DNA of 64,000 nt from Dysidea avara (lineage: Eukaryota; Porifera; Demospongiae; Dictyoceratida; Dysideidae): assembly GCF_963678975.1 (NCBI RefSeq), contig NC_089275.1, positions 24,427,977-24,491,976 on the forward strand, read 5' to 3'. The translations under genes and the position numbers were made by a program. The notes under the pieces are model-generated. The model was given only the letters and a program-made list of their open reading frames with translations, ran no database searches and had not been told where the DNA came from. Positions 47,401 through 55,724 of this stretch are shown here, piece by piece; the stretch's first letter is position 1; each line of letters starts with the position of its first letter.

Positions 47401-50400
47401 TTCTCTTTTCCAAGGCTAAGAAACTATTGTGATTTTGTGACATATAGCCCAGTATTGAGCCAACAAAAGTTATTAATGTATGGTTTGCCTAATACGGTTA
47501 CCGTGTCTCATTGATTTCCATTGCGGCGTAGATATTTTCCCATTCATAGACCAGATGTGGGGCTTGCTTTTTATATGTCTTTACTGTCTGCACAGAGTGG
47601 TCATGATCGAAGAACGAATAAGTTTTGTTATGCACAATTTTATAAAGTTGTATTGTGTAAGGGCTGAAACGATCATGGTTTTTTAGTATTCGAGTACTCT
47701 CTAGAGTTAAGGATTGAGTACTCACAAATATTAGCTACAAGTACTTGTAGTCATTCCCATTTGACATATTTTATGCTGACTTTAAGCAGTTTACAGCTTT
47801 TTCAAGTAACAACAATGATACACACACTGTATTTTAAAGTACTGATGTTGGTATTCCTGACAAGAAATTATGCCAATCAAACTCTATAGCCTTCATTGTG
47901 TCACTCCCTGATGGCAAATACATCATGTGAGCTGGGTCATGTGGGCTTAATGAGTACTCAAGTACCAATTTTACTATCAATCCTTATTGTGTACTCAAGC
48001 ATTTGCAGTTTTTGTTTCAGCCCTAATTAATACATGTAATTATTCTATGATGTTATTCACAGATGGATGAACATGAGAAAGCTCTTAACATCCTCATTAG
48101 TAAACTTGGTGATACCAAAGAGGCTGAACACTACTGCACCATCAATTCCAGAGTATGTTCACTGTATATGTATTATTATTATTATTATTTATTGTTTACT
48201 GTGCAAAACCTCTTACAAAGAGTATATACAAGCACAGATATATGCTGTGGCAATCCACCATTGTTTTTTTTAAATGAATTTTTATTTCTTTCCTCCCATT
48301 TGTTTGTCCCTAAAAAATACTCTAGATGTATGTACTGTAGTACAACCAAACTGAGCATTCAAACAAACATCTGTTATAATTACCCCTGTTTACACTTAGC
48401 TATGCCCAATCAGAATAAAAAGCTCACTTTTAACAATACCCAAGCAAGCATAGCGATTTCTATATAGAATATTCATGTTCCTCTGTGCCTTCTTTCTTGT
48501 GAAAATGTATAGCATGTTGGCCCTCAATGAAAGGACATGTGCATATCTTGATAATCATGTTGTTTGTCCGTAGTCTCGTTGTATTACTTAATCATGGTCC
48601 AAAGAATGGAGGGTTTCTAATGTGTATCATCTTATATTTTTGTTGCTTGTGTATTATAGGGGAAGAGCAGAGAGCACAGACAGAAACTATACCAGTGTCT
48701 GCTAGCTGCTTATCTCCAACCAGATACCAGGTATGTCAAGTCTGCATTGCATTGATCTAAATGTACCATGTTATAGTAGTATGGTAGCTAGTAAAATGGT
48801 ATATCGAAGTCCAATATGACAACATGAAACAGCACACAGCTGAACTATAACTATAATGATCAACAATGCTCTAATAGAACAGACATTAATGCCTATTTAT
48901 GTAAAAAAAAAGTCTCACGATTCTACTGTGTCAATTAATGGATTAATCTACCTATGCCCCTAGATTACAGTGCATATACAATATATCTGTTATGTATCCA
49001 TGCATCTTATCCATGTATCCATGCACCTTATCTTGTGAATCTTATAGTTACAGAACAGATACTGCTGAAATTGAACCAGCACTGGAATTATTGAATGCTC
49101 ATGGAGCAGATTTTGATTTGGTTGAGGTAACCATATAGTGATATGTTGTGTGGGACTCATTATACCTTTCTTAACCTCAGGTACTCAAGTTGTTACCACT
49201 AGATTTTCCTCTTTCAGTAATGAAACAATTTTTTATTCGTTCACTCAGAAGTACAATAGACACATCACGCACTTCTAGAATTCAGCACAACTTGGCTAAA
49301 GGAGAAAATCTGCAAGTGAGTAATTGATAATGTTGCAGTTGTACCTGGGTGCAACAACCAAAGCCTTTTATTACCTGGTGATCTTGCTCAAGTACTGGAA
49401 TTGTTAACATGAATTAAAACTGAGCAATGACAAGCGCATATGGTATTACATGGGGATGTACTTGAAAACCCAGGACCTCTGATCCAATGTACAGTTGCTG
49501 CTGTGACAATGCTTCTGCTGATTGATACATTCTACATGTCAAATATAGCAATATGTAACACTTTCACACCTCAGATCAAAGGAGCCGCCCAGGCTACATT
49601 TCGTAGGCACTGATTATATAGACGTTGTTGCTGAAATCGTTGTGGGGATCGAATAATACTCACATGATTAGGATGATCAACTTTGATTTCACCATGAAAA
49701 CCACACATACAGAGAGCGTTTTGTTATCCTCGCCATCCTGCGAGTTGAAAAACGTTGGGCTATGGTGAAAACTAGTGCTATAGCTTATTCATTCAATTGT
49801 TTCCGCACATTTTTGAATACGGACACACACCCTTCACGAAGCTACCACTCTGCATGGAGTAACCACTCTACAAGCAAGCTTACCTGTCTAGTCCTTTAGT
49901 GAACTGCGTAGTTTTCCCATAAATGATTCAATAGCACTGATTAAAGTATTAAACTCGCATAATGGAAATTCTCCATGATATTTTCTAGGATATGTCCGTT
50001 TATCATAACCAAACGTAACCAGAACGTCCTAGCTGCTGACCCATAATCAAAAATTTTAGGTGTGCACATATAATGCATCCAGTGGCTGCACTCGTATTGG
50101 CTTGGGTGATTGATCACCCTGTACAGGCTATCAGTCTAGTAAGTGTTACATACCTGTATTAGCTGTAACACAGGGCATTCAGGCTTTGCCTGATATGTAT
50201 ACCCTCTGCCCTCGGGCAGTCGGGCTTACATATCAGGCAAAGCCCTCATGCCCGTGTTACAACTATTACATGTATACTTGGAATGTTTTACGCACAGTAT
50301 TTCCCTTCTAGGTCAGATATGGTTTGTACAATGAACGGAAGGGACCCATTGTTATGAATGAACTCACGTAAGTAGTACATATGTAGCTACTTGTTGACTG

Positions 50401-50819
50401 ATAGTTGATGCTATATACAGTATTTTCTCATGCTAATAATAGCACATTCAGAATCAAGGAGTTGCGCAGTATCCTGCCCACATTTGTGTTTGCTGACAGT
50501 AAACAAGTGACGCAATAATAACACAGCATTCTACCAATTTATTTATACTTACAATTGTGCAATATCTGATTCTGGTCTAATCTATATTTGGCTGGCTTAA
50601 TTAATGCACTTGCTGAATATATTATTTATATTCCAATGATCATGCTGTTACATACTGCATACATGTTTTTGTCATAGAACTTGTCCAGTGTGCAATTTGC
50701 CATTCAGTGATGCTGCGTTTGTACGCTACCCCAATGGAATAGTGACTCATCTCAAGTGTAGCAAGAACAAAACTATCTGCCCGGTCACTGGAAAGTGGTT
50801 TGGGGCAAACGCAAATTGA
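17346..50819 (+). CDS. TGFBRAP1: TGFBRAP1 / Vps3 homologue, CORVET tether subunit (complete, 33 exons)
   Basis: Thirty-three exons with GT-AG junctions join in one frame to about 924 codons (human TGFBRAP1 is 860). The start MPPPYKVNLSAFEIVPAVE aligns with the human N terminus rather than that of the paralogue VPS39. The order is an N-terminal CNH beta-propeller (about 20-330), an alpha-solenoid, a Vps39-type middle region (EIDTALVKLLAE at about 477) and a C-terminal Vps39_2 zinc motif CPVC..HLKC (880-905). By family knowledge the protein is the CORVET-specific subunit that binds Rab5 on early endosomes, and was also described as a TGF-beta receptor binding protein. Two introns are enlarged by transposons (29432-40888 and 40958-45822); all coding exons remain intact, so the gene looks functional. 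Exon maps are in the next two entries. Confidence 0.95.
19721..19887. mobile_element. Foldback MITE in TGFBRAP1 intron 5
   Basis: Left ATATGTGACCCGGTCTGACA then AAACCAGTCTCATA; right AAGACTGGTTTTGTCAGACC then AGGTCACATAT. About 167 bp, flanking intron sequence both sides. Arms resemble the foldback at 14251-14341. Confidence 0.75.
20961..21213. mobile_element. Inverted-repeat element in TGFBRAP1 intron 6
   Basis: AGAGTACATAATATTTATATG (left) pairs exactly with CATATAAATATTATGTACTCT (right). A second inner pair is ACCCTGGGTAAAGT / ACTTTACCCAGGGT. About 253 bp, no coding content. Confidence 0.75.
22141..22425. mobile_element. Palindromic MITE in TGFBRAP1 intron 8
   Basis: Arms run from TAAGAAAAAAATTAGGAATTT and GTGCTGCAATAAAAAGTACTG to a tight centre where GTAAAACAATAAGAAGTGAA and its complement flank the loop at about 22275-22295. 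The outer arm TTTTTATTGC links it to family A. Confidence 0.8.
22768..22905. repeat. Small foldback in TGFBRAP1 intron 8
   Basis: ATCAACAAGTATTGTGATT on the left and AACCACAATCCTTGTTGAT on the right, with TGAGTAAACCCACC / GGTGTACTCA inside. Confidence 0.55.
25168..25230. repeat. Short tandem repeat
   Basis: GGTGCTAATGCTGGTGATA-type units repeat three to four times in a TGFBRAP1 intron, followed by a similar GCTAATTGTGGTAGATG. No exon signals surround it. Confidence 0.55.
26336..26425. repeat. CA/TGCA-type simple repeat
   Basis: Alternating purine-pyrimidine tract with CACACA, GCACGC and GCATGCATGCAT units in the intron after exon 13. Confidence 0.6.
29572..29995. repeat. Interspersed repeat, family C, copy 2
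   Basis: Same orientation as 5763-6240 and sharing its landmark blocks (TTAAGTAAGGATC, ACAGGTGGCCAGATATA, TTTTATCTTCAATCAGG). It lacks the internal 12-base tandem and lies at the start of the large TGFBRAP1 intron. Confidence 0.7.
30301..30470. mobile_element. Family D pogo-type MITE, copy 2
   Basis: Left end TA|CAGTGCTCCCTCGATTATCC; the right end is decayed (ATAATAGAGGTTCAAACAATAGTG). A copy of the ATACTCTAATAGAGCAATCA motif is inside at about 30397-30415. Confidence 0.65.
30476..30706. mobile_element. Palindromic MITE, family A, copy 2
   Basis: AAATGAAGTAGAGATCAAAGC and AATGATGGTATTACAGCATAG on the left; complement CTGTAGGTGTAATACCATCAT and GGATCCCTACTTCAATTTT on the right. It abuts the family D copy. 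Confidence 0.75.
30813..31010 (-). repeat. 3' LTR of the BEL/Pao element
   Basis: On the minus strand it runs TGTAACTGAAC..TCTACA (TG..CA). A purine-rich tract GGAGGATGTTGGAGAT, the expected polypurine tract, directly precedes it, after an unusual run of about 20 C (plus-strand G run at 31027-31046). It shares TGCTCTTCGTGATG, CACGGATACA and GCTCTAAATATAG with the right LTR. Confidence 0.75.
31437..32459 (-). pseudogene. BEL/Pao integrase
   Basis: An H2C2-type zinc block (VNHVHVLLSHAGVGST...CCTVCRRH) is followed by SITGVDFTGALYI, where the first catalytic Asp lies, then MSDNANTYTSAAEEL with the second Asp, then HGLEGIGRD. A tail with LTPAHLLHGRRL ends at 31437. Several frameshifts and at least one lost segment. 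Confidence 0.75.
32389..33353 (-). pseudogene. BEL/Pao RNase H region
   Basis: Frames 32992-33321, 32817-33059 and 32389-32820 continue the polyprotein with HVFADASTMAYRAVAF, LPKLELMAVVIASR and YYWGDSQMVL, as in BEL/Pao elements. Frames are shifted at about 33030 and 32820. Confidence 0.72.
33605..34357 (-). pseudogene. BEL/Pao reverse transcriptase
   Basis: Frames 33908-34357, 33690-33902 and 33605-33808 hold the BEL-type RT blocks: HHPVRKNSC, PSLNDCLLTGP, ISIDIEKAFLHI and, after a frameshift near 33905, FGSVSSPFMM. The catalytic YVDD box reads YVDN, so the last Asp is lost. Confidence 0.78.
34510..34623. repeat. Source of an inverted 114 bp duplicate
   Basis: About 90% identical, in opposite orientation, to 39614-39727. 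Lies between protease and RT of the BEL element. Confidence 0.75.
34639..35718 (-). pseudogene. BEL/Pao gag C-terminal part and aspartic protease
   Basis: Minus-strand frames at 35488-35718, 35199-35555 and 34673-35251 carry the end of a DUF1759-type gag, a zinc-knuckle-like Cys/His region (CVFCKGNHTALIC, then CYNCLAHH) and a DUF1758-type protease block ILFDEGSQRSFLTEKLA. The protease signature has D-E-G where D-S/T-G is usual. The frames overlap in different phases, so the gene is frameshifted. Confidence 0.75.
35913..37472 (+). pseudogene. pogo-like DDE transposase, recently inactivated
   Basis: The 292-codon first part starts MAGILKYFKPVP and contains a HTH-like region (about 58-105, LTPGQRYEVGKRAAEHGVTA), a Lys/Glu-rich linker, then the core with VINFDQTALNYVP (first catalytic Asp, residue 272). 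A TAA at 36789-36791 and a frameshift between 37046 and 37080 interrupt the rest. The second Asp (LLIFDNFQ) lies in the shifted region, the third in CMDRLQPLDLSVNKAAKDF. In the sister copy the last two Asp are 35 residues apart, giving a pogo/Tc1-mariner DD35D pattern with the QPLD signature. The N-terminal ILKYF motif is shared with copy 2 (LLSYF). Confidence 0.85.
37645..38733 (-). CDS. HIRAN domain plus Ulp1-like (C48) cysteine peptidase, transposon accessory protein
   Basis: An intact 362-codon gene starting MAGFDFILSVESM. Residues about 12-110 resemble a HIRAN domain: CEREPGNSHDPYAVAV, then IVGHVPRRISTICSLF and GGLEIPCKLIF. HIRAN in HLTF and Rad5 binds 3' ends of DNA at stalled forks. 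Residues about 205-345 are a C48 (Ulp1/SENP-like) peptidase: His257 in RRHWIVATT, Asp275 in VRVYDSLF, Gln310 and Cys316 in QKGGTDCGIFAIAFA, the full triad plus oxyanion Gln. The linker is acidic/proline-rich. Convergent with the transposase, inside the TIRs, and also present in copy 2, so it belongs to the transposon. Substrate (SUMO, ubiquitin-like or transposase) is unknown. Confidence 0.85.
   Translation of the reverse strand: MAGFDFILSVESMIRGYHEYQLIWNDPIIGEELGCEREPGNSHDPYAVAVKKAIGGSDRIVGHVPRRISTICSLFIRRGGLLVCIINGVRRYSSDLPQGGLEIPCKLIFKSVNADECQKAKKLIQSTLSVEVFEVCAPTRPTNQQALPAAANQGQELVVSSEQPCELPVVIVPEQHNEGPEEAPPLRKRVKCIDTERIIMGEELCDIEINFAQQLLKEQFSELNGLVSTLYQDRRLQMTETLVRNKVQIIHCKGRRHWIVATTLNCQLGEVRVYDSLFQYCDKETEHVIANLFQVGSEKLKITVSQSQKQKGGTDCGIFAIAFATALAFGINLNKLQLKQESMRAHLINCFNKHRISPFPRT
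39195..39416 (-). pseudogene. BEL/Pao gag N-terminal part (DUF1759-like)
   Basis: A 73-codon minus frame with LWDCFQAAIDTNPTL, YLRAQLRGEASRVI and LPLTNTNY, the DUF1759 pattern. It ends at an in-frame TAG. Downstream the frame resumes and would continue on the far side of the 35685-39136 transposon (IGWPISDF...), which shows that this transposon inserted inside gag. Confidence 0.75.
39446..39613 (-). repeat. 5' LTR of the BEL/Pao element, outer end truncated
   Basis: Matches 30813-31010 from TGATGGGGGAAATGAC to GTATACAGTTAAT, where similarity stops abruptly. Compared with the left LTR it lacks internal bases and the TGTAACTGAAC end. Confidence 0.75.
39614..39727. repeat. Inverted copy of internal BEL sequence beside the right LTR
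   Basis: CACATCATCAGATGAGCTGG..CTCTGCATGTT is the reverse complement of 34510-34623 with about ten differences. It starts exactly where LTR similarity stops, indicating a rearrangement at the outer end of the element. Confidence 0.75.
39737..40888. other. Intron remainder with decayed hAT-MITE relative
   Basis: No exon before 40889. The stretch 40215-40480 shares ACTATATCTCCTTATTTATAA, GCTATACTGCTCCTCTGA and CTGTTCTATTAGAGTATC with the hAT MITE at 55725-56021, with C and A homopolymer runs at 40259-40282. The ends are lost. Confidence 0.55.
40889..50819 (+). CDS. TGFBRAP1: TGFBRAP1 exons 23-33 (solenoid and zinc-binding C terminus)
   Basis: Exons: 40889-40957, 45823-45895, 46452-46586, 46670-46761, 47021-47132, 48063-48152, 48660-48730, 49048-49126, 49181-49315, 50312-50367, 50678-50819 (TGA). 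Diagnostic peptides are TIFTDRPKNEYSSDSF (exons 24-25; human VFTKRP...NSF), PYPTASMLYLEYLV, MDEHEKALNILISKLGD (exon 28; human GEHEKALHILVHEL) and AAFVRYPNGIVTHLKC (exon 33; human VFVRYPNGGLVHTHC). The zinc ligands CxxC and HxxC are all present. The chain ends about 20 residues after the second pair, like the human protein. Confidence 0.93.
41285..41600. repeat. G/C-tract-bounded element
   Basis: Begins near CAGGGCTCAACCCAG and ends near CTAGATTAACCCCTG, partly complementary. Contains several runs of G and a long C run (about 41556-41580). A decayed MITE is likely; the boundaries are uncertain. Confidence 0.35.
42143..43498 (+). pseudogene. pogo-like DDE transposase, copy 2
   Basis: Starts MKSLLSYFNRQKEE at 42143 and has the same N-terminal HTH-like segment (LSLTEKATIGKYVSEHRVV). 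Stops and frame changes occur at about 42431, 42831 and 42935. Core blocks MRVRGTSVGTTVVMGVAEG and WARRVLHHTGFTKRK match copy 1. The catalytic pieces VINWDHTAM (first Asp), ALFDVFKGQCT (second) and CTDRLQPLDLSVNKPAKDF (third) survive; second and third Asp are separated by 35 residues. The frame then runs into the MITE at 43499. Confidence 0.8.
43499..43711. mobile_element. hAT-type MITE with 8 bp target duplication
   Basis: Ends TAGTGATGTGCG.. and ..CACATCACTA are inverted repeats. GTTATGTT occurs directly before (43491-43498) and after (43712-43719), a perfect 8 bp duplication, as expected of hAT elements. The interior is rich in ATCGATA and GATACTTGATAC units. It lies inside the dead transposase of copy 2 and so is younger than it. 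Confidence 0.85.
43953..44993 (-). pseudogene. HIRAN / Ulp1-like protein, copy 2
   Basis: Minus-strand frames 44511-44993 (HIRAN part: YHVYKDVWEATRSEVLKC, NVVGHVPRKISAICSLF, GGLEIPCLLIF), 44246-44470 and 43953-44273 (peptidase). The catalytic residues remain: His in CHWITVSTIG, Asp in INVYDSLY, Gln and Cys in QRQVGVTDCGVYA. A stop after the HIRAN/linker part (about 44513) and a frame change near 44250 break it. Conservation of both domains in a diverged copy supports a real function for the gene in the active element. Confidence 0.82.
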
Positions 50820-51647
50820 ATAATGTGCAATATAATATTTTTACATGAACCTTACATAATTTTTGTAATATCATAATTGTTTCTAAATTACATGGCCATA
50901 AAATGTGGATTAAGCAAGTTATCATCAGTATAGTTGTTATCAAATCAGCCTTAAAAGGTCATGTGCACTACACCCATCAGCTACAGATCATGTCTCAGTA
51001 CCAGAATAGATATCTGCATTATGTAATTTGTAAAAAGGATTGAAAATTGCTAGGCCAGGTTGTAGCTTGAAACCATCCACATCTGATGAACTGTCATAGT
51101 ACAAAGTGATAAAAATTCTGTTAGTGCTTATTAGCTATAGTTTGGTTGGTCCAGATTTTGTCAGCAGGTCCAGTTACAAATAGCTGCATTCTGGCAATTC
51201 AGTTTATAGCCTAGGAAAGTTAGTAAAACTACTGTGGATTTTATCATGTTTGTATAGTTATCTGAAGAAAAGTCTGGCAAACACTCAGGAAAGTATATAC
51301 TAGCTAGCTAACTGGTGACATTTGCACACAAAAACTCTTGACAAGCTAAGATCAAGAGTTTGCTAATTTTACGTGGGGCTGGCAACATAAAATAAAATTT
51401 CTACGTTTATTTAATCAGGGAAAATAGCATCAGCCTAAAAGGCTGTTTTCAGCTAGGTCTATGCCATGAGAGCACAATAAACAAGACTAGACTCCTGACC
51501 CCTTGTAATTGTACGTACATGGCTAAGTACCTACCTCGGTACAACCTACAATAAAATCTTTCACCGTTTTAGCACTGTACAGTGCTTTAGGTAAGCTGTT
51601 CTGCTGCGATGGGTGGGCGTTAATAAGAGCTCTTATTCCTGCTAATT

Positions 51648-53552
51648 ATGCAGCATGTGAACGACCGAGATGTCTCAGAAAATAAAGAGAAGATTGGAGA
51701 GCCCACAAGCAAATTTGTAGCTCTTCCTGCTGAATTACTAGTTCACATATTTGGTTTTTTAAGCGACGTACGAGACCTGGTTAAAATTCGTTATGTTTCA
51801 CGAAAATTGCGTAGTGTTAGCGAGACTCCGTCGCTGTGGAGGAACTTTACCTGGTCGCAGTTCGACAGTGCTGAAGAACGCTGTGTGAGGAGTGTGCTGA
51901 AATCGTGTGGGAAACACGTTAAACAGTTATGTTTTCCTGATCACGTGACGCCATCTAAATTGGTATCAATGTTGAAGCACTGTAGTCATCTTATACAACT
52001 AAGTATTCCAACAAGCAGTCTGAGTGTTGTTCAGTTGGGAAAGACGATAGAACCAATGAGAAACTTGGAAAGGCTAGATGTTCCATGGAATGGTGACATT
52101 AATCCATTACTTTTGATTAGTGCTAGGCTGAAAGAGCTCACAATTAGAGAAAAGGTCAAGAAACGAACTTCCTTCTCCTTTGATATGGCATTGGACTCGT
52201 GGATGGATAACTGGGTAAAAGAAGGATTTCAACCACAAGCATTAAAGATTGTCAGCAACACACTTATTCCACCAGAAAAGTTAACCCGGTGCTGGTTTCA
52301 TTTGAATCCTAGTTCACCACCTGGACGTACTGGCTGTCTCAAAGTGTATCGCAGACTCAGAGTTCCAATGGATCTGTTTCCTGCATTACCAGAGTTCCAA
52401 TTACAGTTTGGTCAGTCATGTACTCTTCCATATGTGAAAGCCAGCAAGTGTGGTTTATTAGGATTGGAAAGGGACCTTTTATTATTGACCAATTGTACTG
52501 ACGGTGACAACATACTGCACAAGGCAAAAATGGTCATGCGGAGTAACATTAATGGAGATGGTCACTTGAAAAGTGACATGACCGATCTTACTTTTGTAAC
52601 CCATTTTGATGCTTCCCTTTGTAAATTGCTTCATTCTGGTCATCTTGAACAACTAGCTGTGATGTGTCCTAATTTACAGCAACTAAACTTGGAAGATAAT
52701 GTTAATTGTTTAAAAAGTTTACAAGGACTACGTGTGATTGCCAGTTGTAGTAAACTACAAGGACTAAATCTGTTAGGAATACAAGTTAAGGATGTTGAGA
52801 GTCGTGTTCGGTTATGGGAAATATTGGTTGATCTGAGACTGCTCTATCTTGCCATTGAATTGTGTGTTTTGTTACCTTATGGAGAAGATGACCAAACTAA
52901 GCAAAAGATAATTGGCTTTTATCAAAAGTGTTCAAAATTGAAAGCATTGGAATTGTATCGTGGAGATCTTTCACATTGTCCCAATTGTAGAAGTTTTATT
53001 GGTGGACAAACATCAGTACTATCCAACTTTCCATCGCTTACAAATTGCTTAACAGGTAATATTGATTACACTGCTGTGCAAGACATTGTCAGCAACTGTA
53101 CAATGCTTAAATGTTTTAGGTATCATTTTAATATTCCATTGTCATGTGAGTTAACACACAATTGTACCTTAGAGCAGCTATTTATTAGAGCAAGTAATTC
53201 AGTTATTCCTGACAGTTTCATGCATGTAGTATCTGCTCATGGTGGACTAACTCATGTGATTTTGTCTGTGGGCGCAGTGACTGCTCAAGGTGTTACTACT
53301 CTTATTGCAAATTCTCCAAAGCTCAAGACATGCCATATTAATTCACGTTTTAGGCAATTCTCTGAAGATTATCAATTCAATGTAAGAGATTTCATTTCAG
53401 CACTAAAAAAGAAGTTCCCAGACAGAAAACTGTTTTCTTGTGGGAGTTTAAGTTTAACACAAGAAAGTACCTATATTAAATTTGATGCTCTAAATTATTT
53501 ATTGATTGAGCGTAACACAGACCTTACTTCATTGTGGTCCTCACTGATTTGA
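51648..53552 (+). CDS. F-box / leucine-rich protein, intronless
   Basis: A single open frame of 634 codons. Residues about 23-68 are an F-box: FVALPAELLVHIFGFLSDVRDLVKIRYVSRKLRSV...PSLWRNF. The remainder (about 75-610) has leucine-rich irregular repeats (HLIQLSIPTSSL, NLQQLNLEDNVNCLKSLQGL, KLQGLNLLGIQVKDV, TLEQLFI), as in FBXL proteins. By family knowledge it would join SKP1 in an SCF ubiquitin ligase and recruit a substrate through the LRRs; the substrate is unknown. The lack of introns next to a 33-exon gene suggests origin by retroposition or a lineage-expanded single-exon family. The start ATG is the first in frame; the gene lies about 830 bp past TGFBRAP1 on the same strand. Confidence 0.9.
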   Translation: MQHVNDRDVSENKEKIGEPTSKFVALPAELLVHIFGFLSDVRDLVKIRYVSRKLRSVSETPSLWRNFTWSQFDSAEERCVRSVLKSCGKHVKQLCFPDHVTPSKLVSMLKHCSHLIQLSIPTSSLSVVQLGKTIEPMRNLERLDVPWNGDINPLLLISARLKELTIREKVKKRTSFSFDMALDSWMDNWVKEGFQPQALKIVSNTLIPPEKLTRCWFHLNPSSPPGRTGCLKVYRRLRVPMDLFPALPEFQLQFGQSCTLPYVKASKCGLLGLERDLLLLTNCTDGDNILHKAKMVMRSNINGDGHLKSDMTDLTFVTHFDASLCKLLHSGHLEQLAVMCPNLQQLNLEDNVNCLKSLQGLRVIASCSKLQGLNLLGIQVKDVESRVRLWEILVDLRLLYLAIELCVLLPYGEDDQTKQKIIGFYQKCSKLKALELYRGDLSHCPNCRSFIGGQTSVLSNFPSLTNCLTGNIDYTAVQDIVSNCTMLKCFRYHFNIPLSCELTHNCTLEQLFIRASNSVIPDSFMHVVSAHGGLTHVILSVGAVTAQGVTTLIANSPKLKTCHINSRFRQFSEDYQFNVRDFISALKKKFPDRKLFSCGSLSLTQESTYIKFDALNYLLIERNTDLTSLWSSLI

Positions 53553-53920
53553 TTTGCTTGTATACATCATTATAAAACTGCTTGGTATGTTGTAAACAAA
53601 TAGTGTATAACTTGTGATGTGTATATGGTAATACCAAGAGTTAACTCTTGATAATACATTACAATGTATAATTACATTATTAAATGAGATATAGTGTACA
53701 TAGACACTAGTAAAACTATAACTATATAGCTCTCGATGTGGTTATGGCGTGTACATATTTAAAGGAGTGATAACACCTGGTGGCTAGACTGCTATAGGTA
53801 TGATACATATCAGAGTGCCTGCCTGATAAGCACATCCTCAGGCTTGTAATTGGGTGTATACGTATCAGGTAAATCACTCAGTAAAGTAGGAAAAAAGATA
53901 TAGGAAGGGGATAAGGAAAG

Positions 53921-54178
53921 TTATACAATGATATTTGCAGCATACAATGTGGATGACCTGTTTTGTTCACCATGAATTTTGTATTGAAAAAGTCTGTCAA
54001 AAAATGTTTGGGATGCTGCTGCTCCGGCTGTAGTCAATATTTGCACCTTTAATCCCTTGTCAATTTTTATTGCTAGCTTGCATTTATCTCTGCACGTGGC
54101 CATGCACATAATAGTAGTCACATTCTTAGGCTTACAACTTTTGATATATTCAGAGATGTTGGTGAGACAGTATAACCT
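53921..54178 (-). other. Open frame of unknown nature
   Basis: Open from a TAA near 54179 down to TAA at 53921, about 85 codons, with no ATG at the start. Cysteines are frequent in its first half (SCKPK, CMATCRDKCK). A possible acceptor (TTGTAAAG) precedes it. No family recognised; it could be a decayed terminal exon. Confidence 0.2.
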
Positions 54179-54284
54179 TTACAATTAAAGCATTCACTTG
54201 CTCTCTCATCAAAATCTTATCAGCAGCAATGCTTTGTTTCATGCTCTTATTGGGTTTTAAAAAAAATTGTTTTGTTATATACAG

Positions 54285-55648
54285 TATATGGCTACCTCTC
54301 TAACAAGCAGTGCAGATGACAATCATGCGGCTGCACTATCTGGTGAGTTATAATGTACTGTGATGTGTGCATGTAGGGAAGGCTCTACTCAAAATAAGTT
54401 GGCATGTGGTACACAGTACATCCCATCAGATAACAGGTAATTAATATCTCAGTATACATGAAAATTCTGAACAAAATTAATAGGATTGTTTGGTCATAGG
54501 GTAACAGTCCTGTAAATTAGGTATCCAAGCACATGCATCTTGCTATTTTGCACCCTCTCAGTTAAATTAGAACTACTCTATCATTTTTAAACCAATAGAC
54601 ATGAAATTTTCACACAAGCCACTTTAGTAATTTTGCCAAAGAAGAGCGTTTGCCATTTTGAAATAGCAAGTTCAGATGATGAATAACATGAAAGTAAAGA
54701 AAAGGATTTCTGGGAGTGTCAACCCGAAAGATAAATATGTGATGATTGAGAAGCTAAAAGACAAAAATAAAAGCGCACAATGGTTTGTGCTGTTTAGCAT
54801 AGTGTATCATAAAAGTATCAAGGCTCTTGTGCGTAAACTGTAGGACTAGTTCTAGTATAAAGGGAAAAACTGTAACTCATGTTCTAAAGCAAATTTAGCA
54901 GTTGGGTTTGGACTAAACTGTGTACTAGTGTCAACTTACATCCAGTATAAAAGTACAGAACATTTGCTAATACCATTAATTAGTAAGTTATAGAACAAAT
55001 TAAATATCATGGGAAGCCATATAAGCAGACTGTACAGAGCACCCTTACAAAGTTGTGAGTCATATTGGTATCAGGGCCACCCACATGGGGGGGGACTAGG
55101 GCATTTTGCCCTGTTAAAAATATCTTGATATTCTAATAGAGCAGTCAGATCTTGATACTCTAATATAGAGGCAGTCACAGTATCCTTCAGAGGAGCAGTG
55201 TAACAAACTTATAAATAAGGAGATATGGTTGGCCTCACTTTTTTTTAACTCTTCGCCCTGGGGCCCTTAATTTCTCTGGGTGGCCCTGCGTGATATGCAG
55301 TTTTATTGTTTTCATTTTTTAGCTGTCACGTGGCCATCTGTAATGCTTGAATCACTGTAAAAACTACCTAGTGACCGTTACTACATTTTGTGGCAGTGAC
55401 CTTCGCTGGGATTTACCACAAAAAGTAGTAATGGTCACTAGGTCAAATTGAATGGTTCACATGACAGCATTCATTAATTACTTCAGAAACAATTTTAATT
55501 GAAAGATTTTCTATATTTCAATTGACTAATCTATTGTTTGTTTTCTGCTTCACAGTGTAATCACAAACAGAAATGTTGACCACAAATTTTTTTTTCTATT
55601 GTAGGAGTAACTTTTGGATTCAGTGAAAACATAGTAGATACGAACTGA
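54285..55648 (+). CDS. Possible small two-exon gene, unrecognised
   Basis: Exon 54285-54342 follows an acceptor (GTTATATACAG) and contains ATGGCTACCTCTC; it ends at a strong donor (TCTG|GTGAGT). Exon 55605-55648 follows an excellent acceptor (TTTTTTTTCTATTGTAG) and joins in frame to a TGA. The product from the ATG at 54288 would be only about 32 residues (MATSLTSSADDNHAAALS-GVTFGFSENIVDTN). Upstream coding exons are possible, since the frame is open to the acceptor. The intron contains a hAT MITE. Unrecognised; may be an artefact. Confidence 0.3.
55072..55288. mobile_element. hAT-type MITE, family E, copy 1
   Basis: Ends CAGGGCCACCCACATGGGG and CTCTGGGTGGCCCTG. Interior matches 55725-56021 in opposite orientation (AAATAAGGAGATATGGTTGG, TCAGAGGAGCAGTGTA). 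Flanking 8-mers agree at only 5 of 8 positions. Confidence 0.75.
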
Positions 55649-55724
55649 GCAATGGTGCCATAGAAGAGTGCATTAGTATAATCTAACTTAGACTCTCTGG
55701 TTATCAATACCACATTCTTATTGA

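Noticed and set aside
47480-47725. Overlapping ORFs in the intron before TGFBRAP1 exon 28
   Set aside because: Opposing frames of similar length within an intron, no homology; chance.
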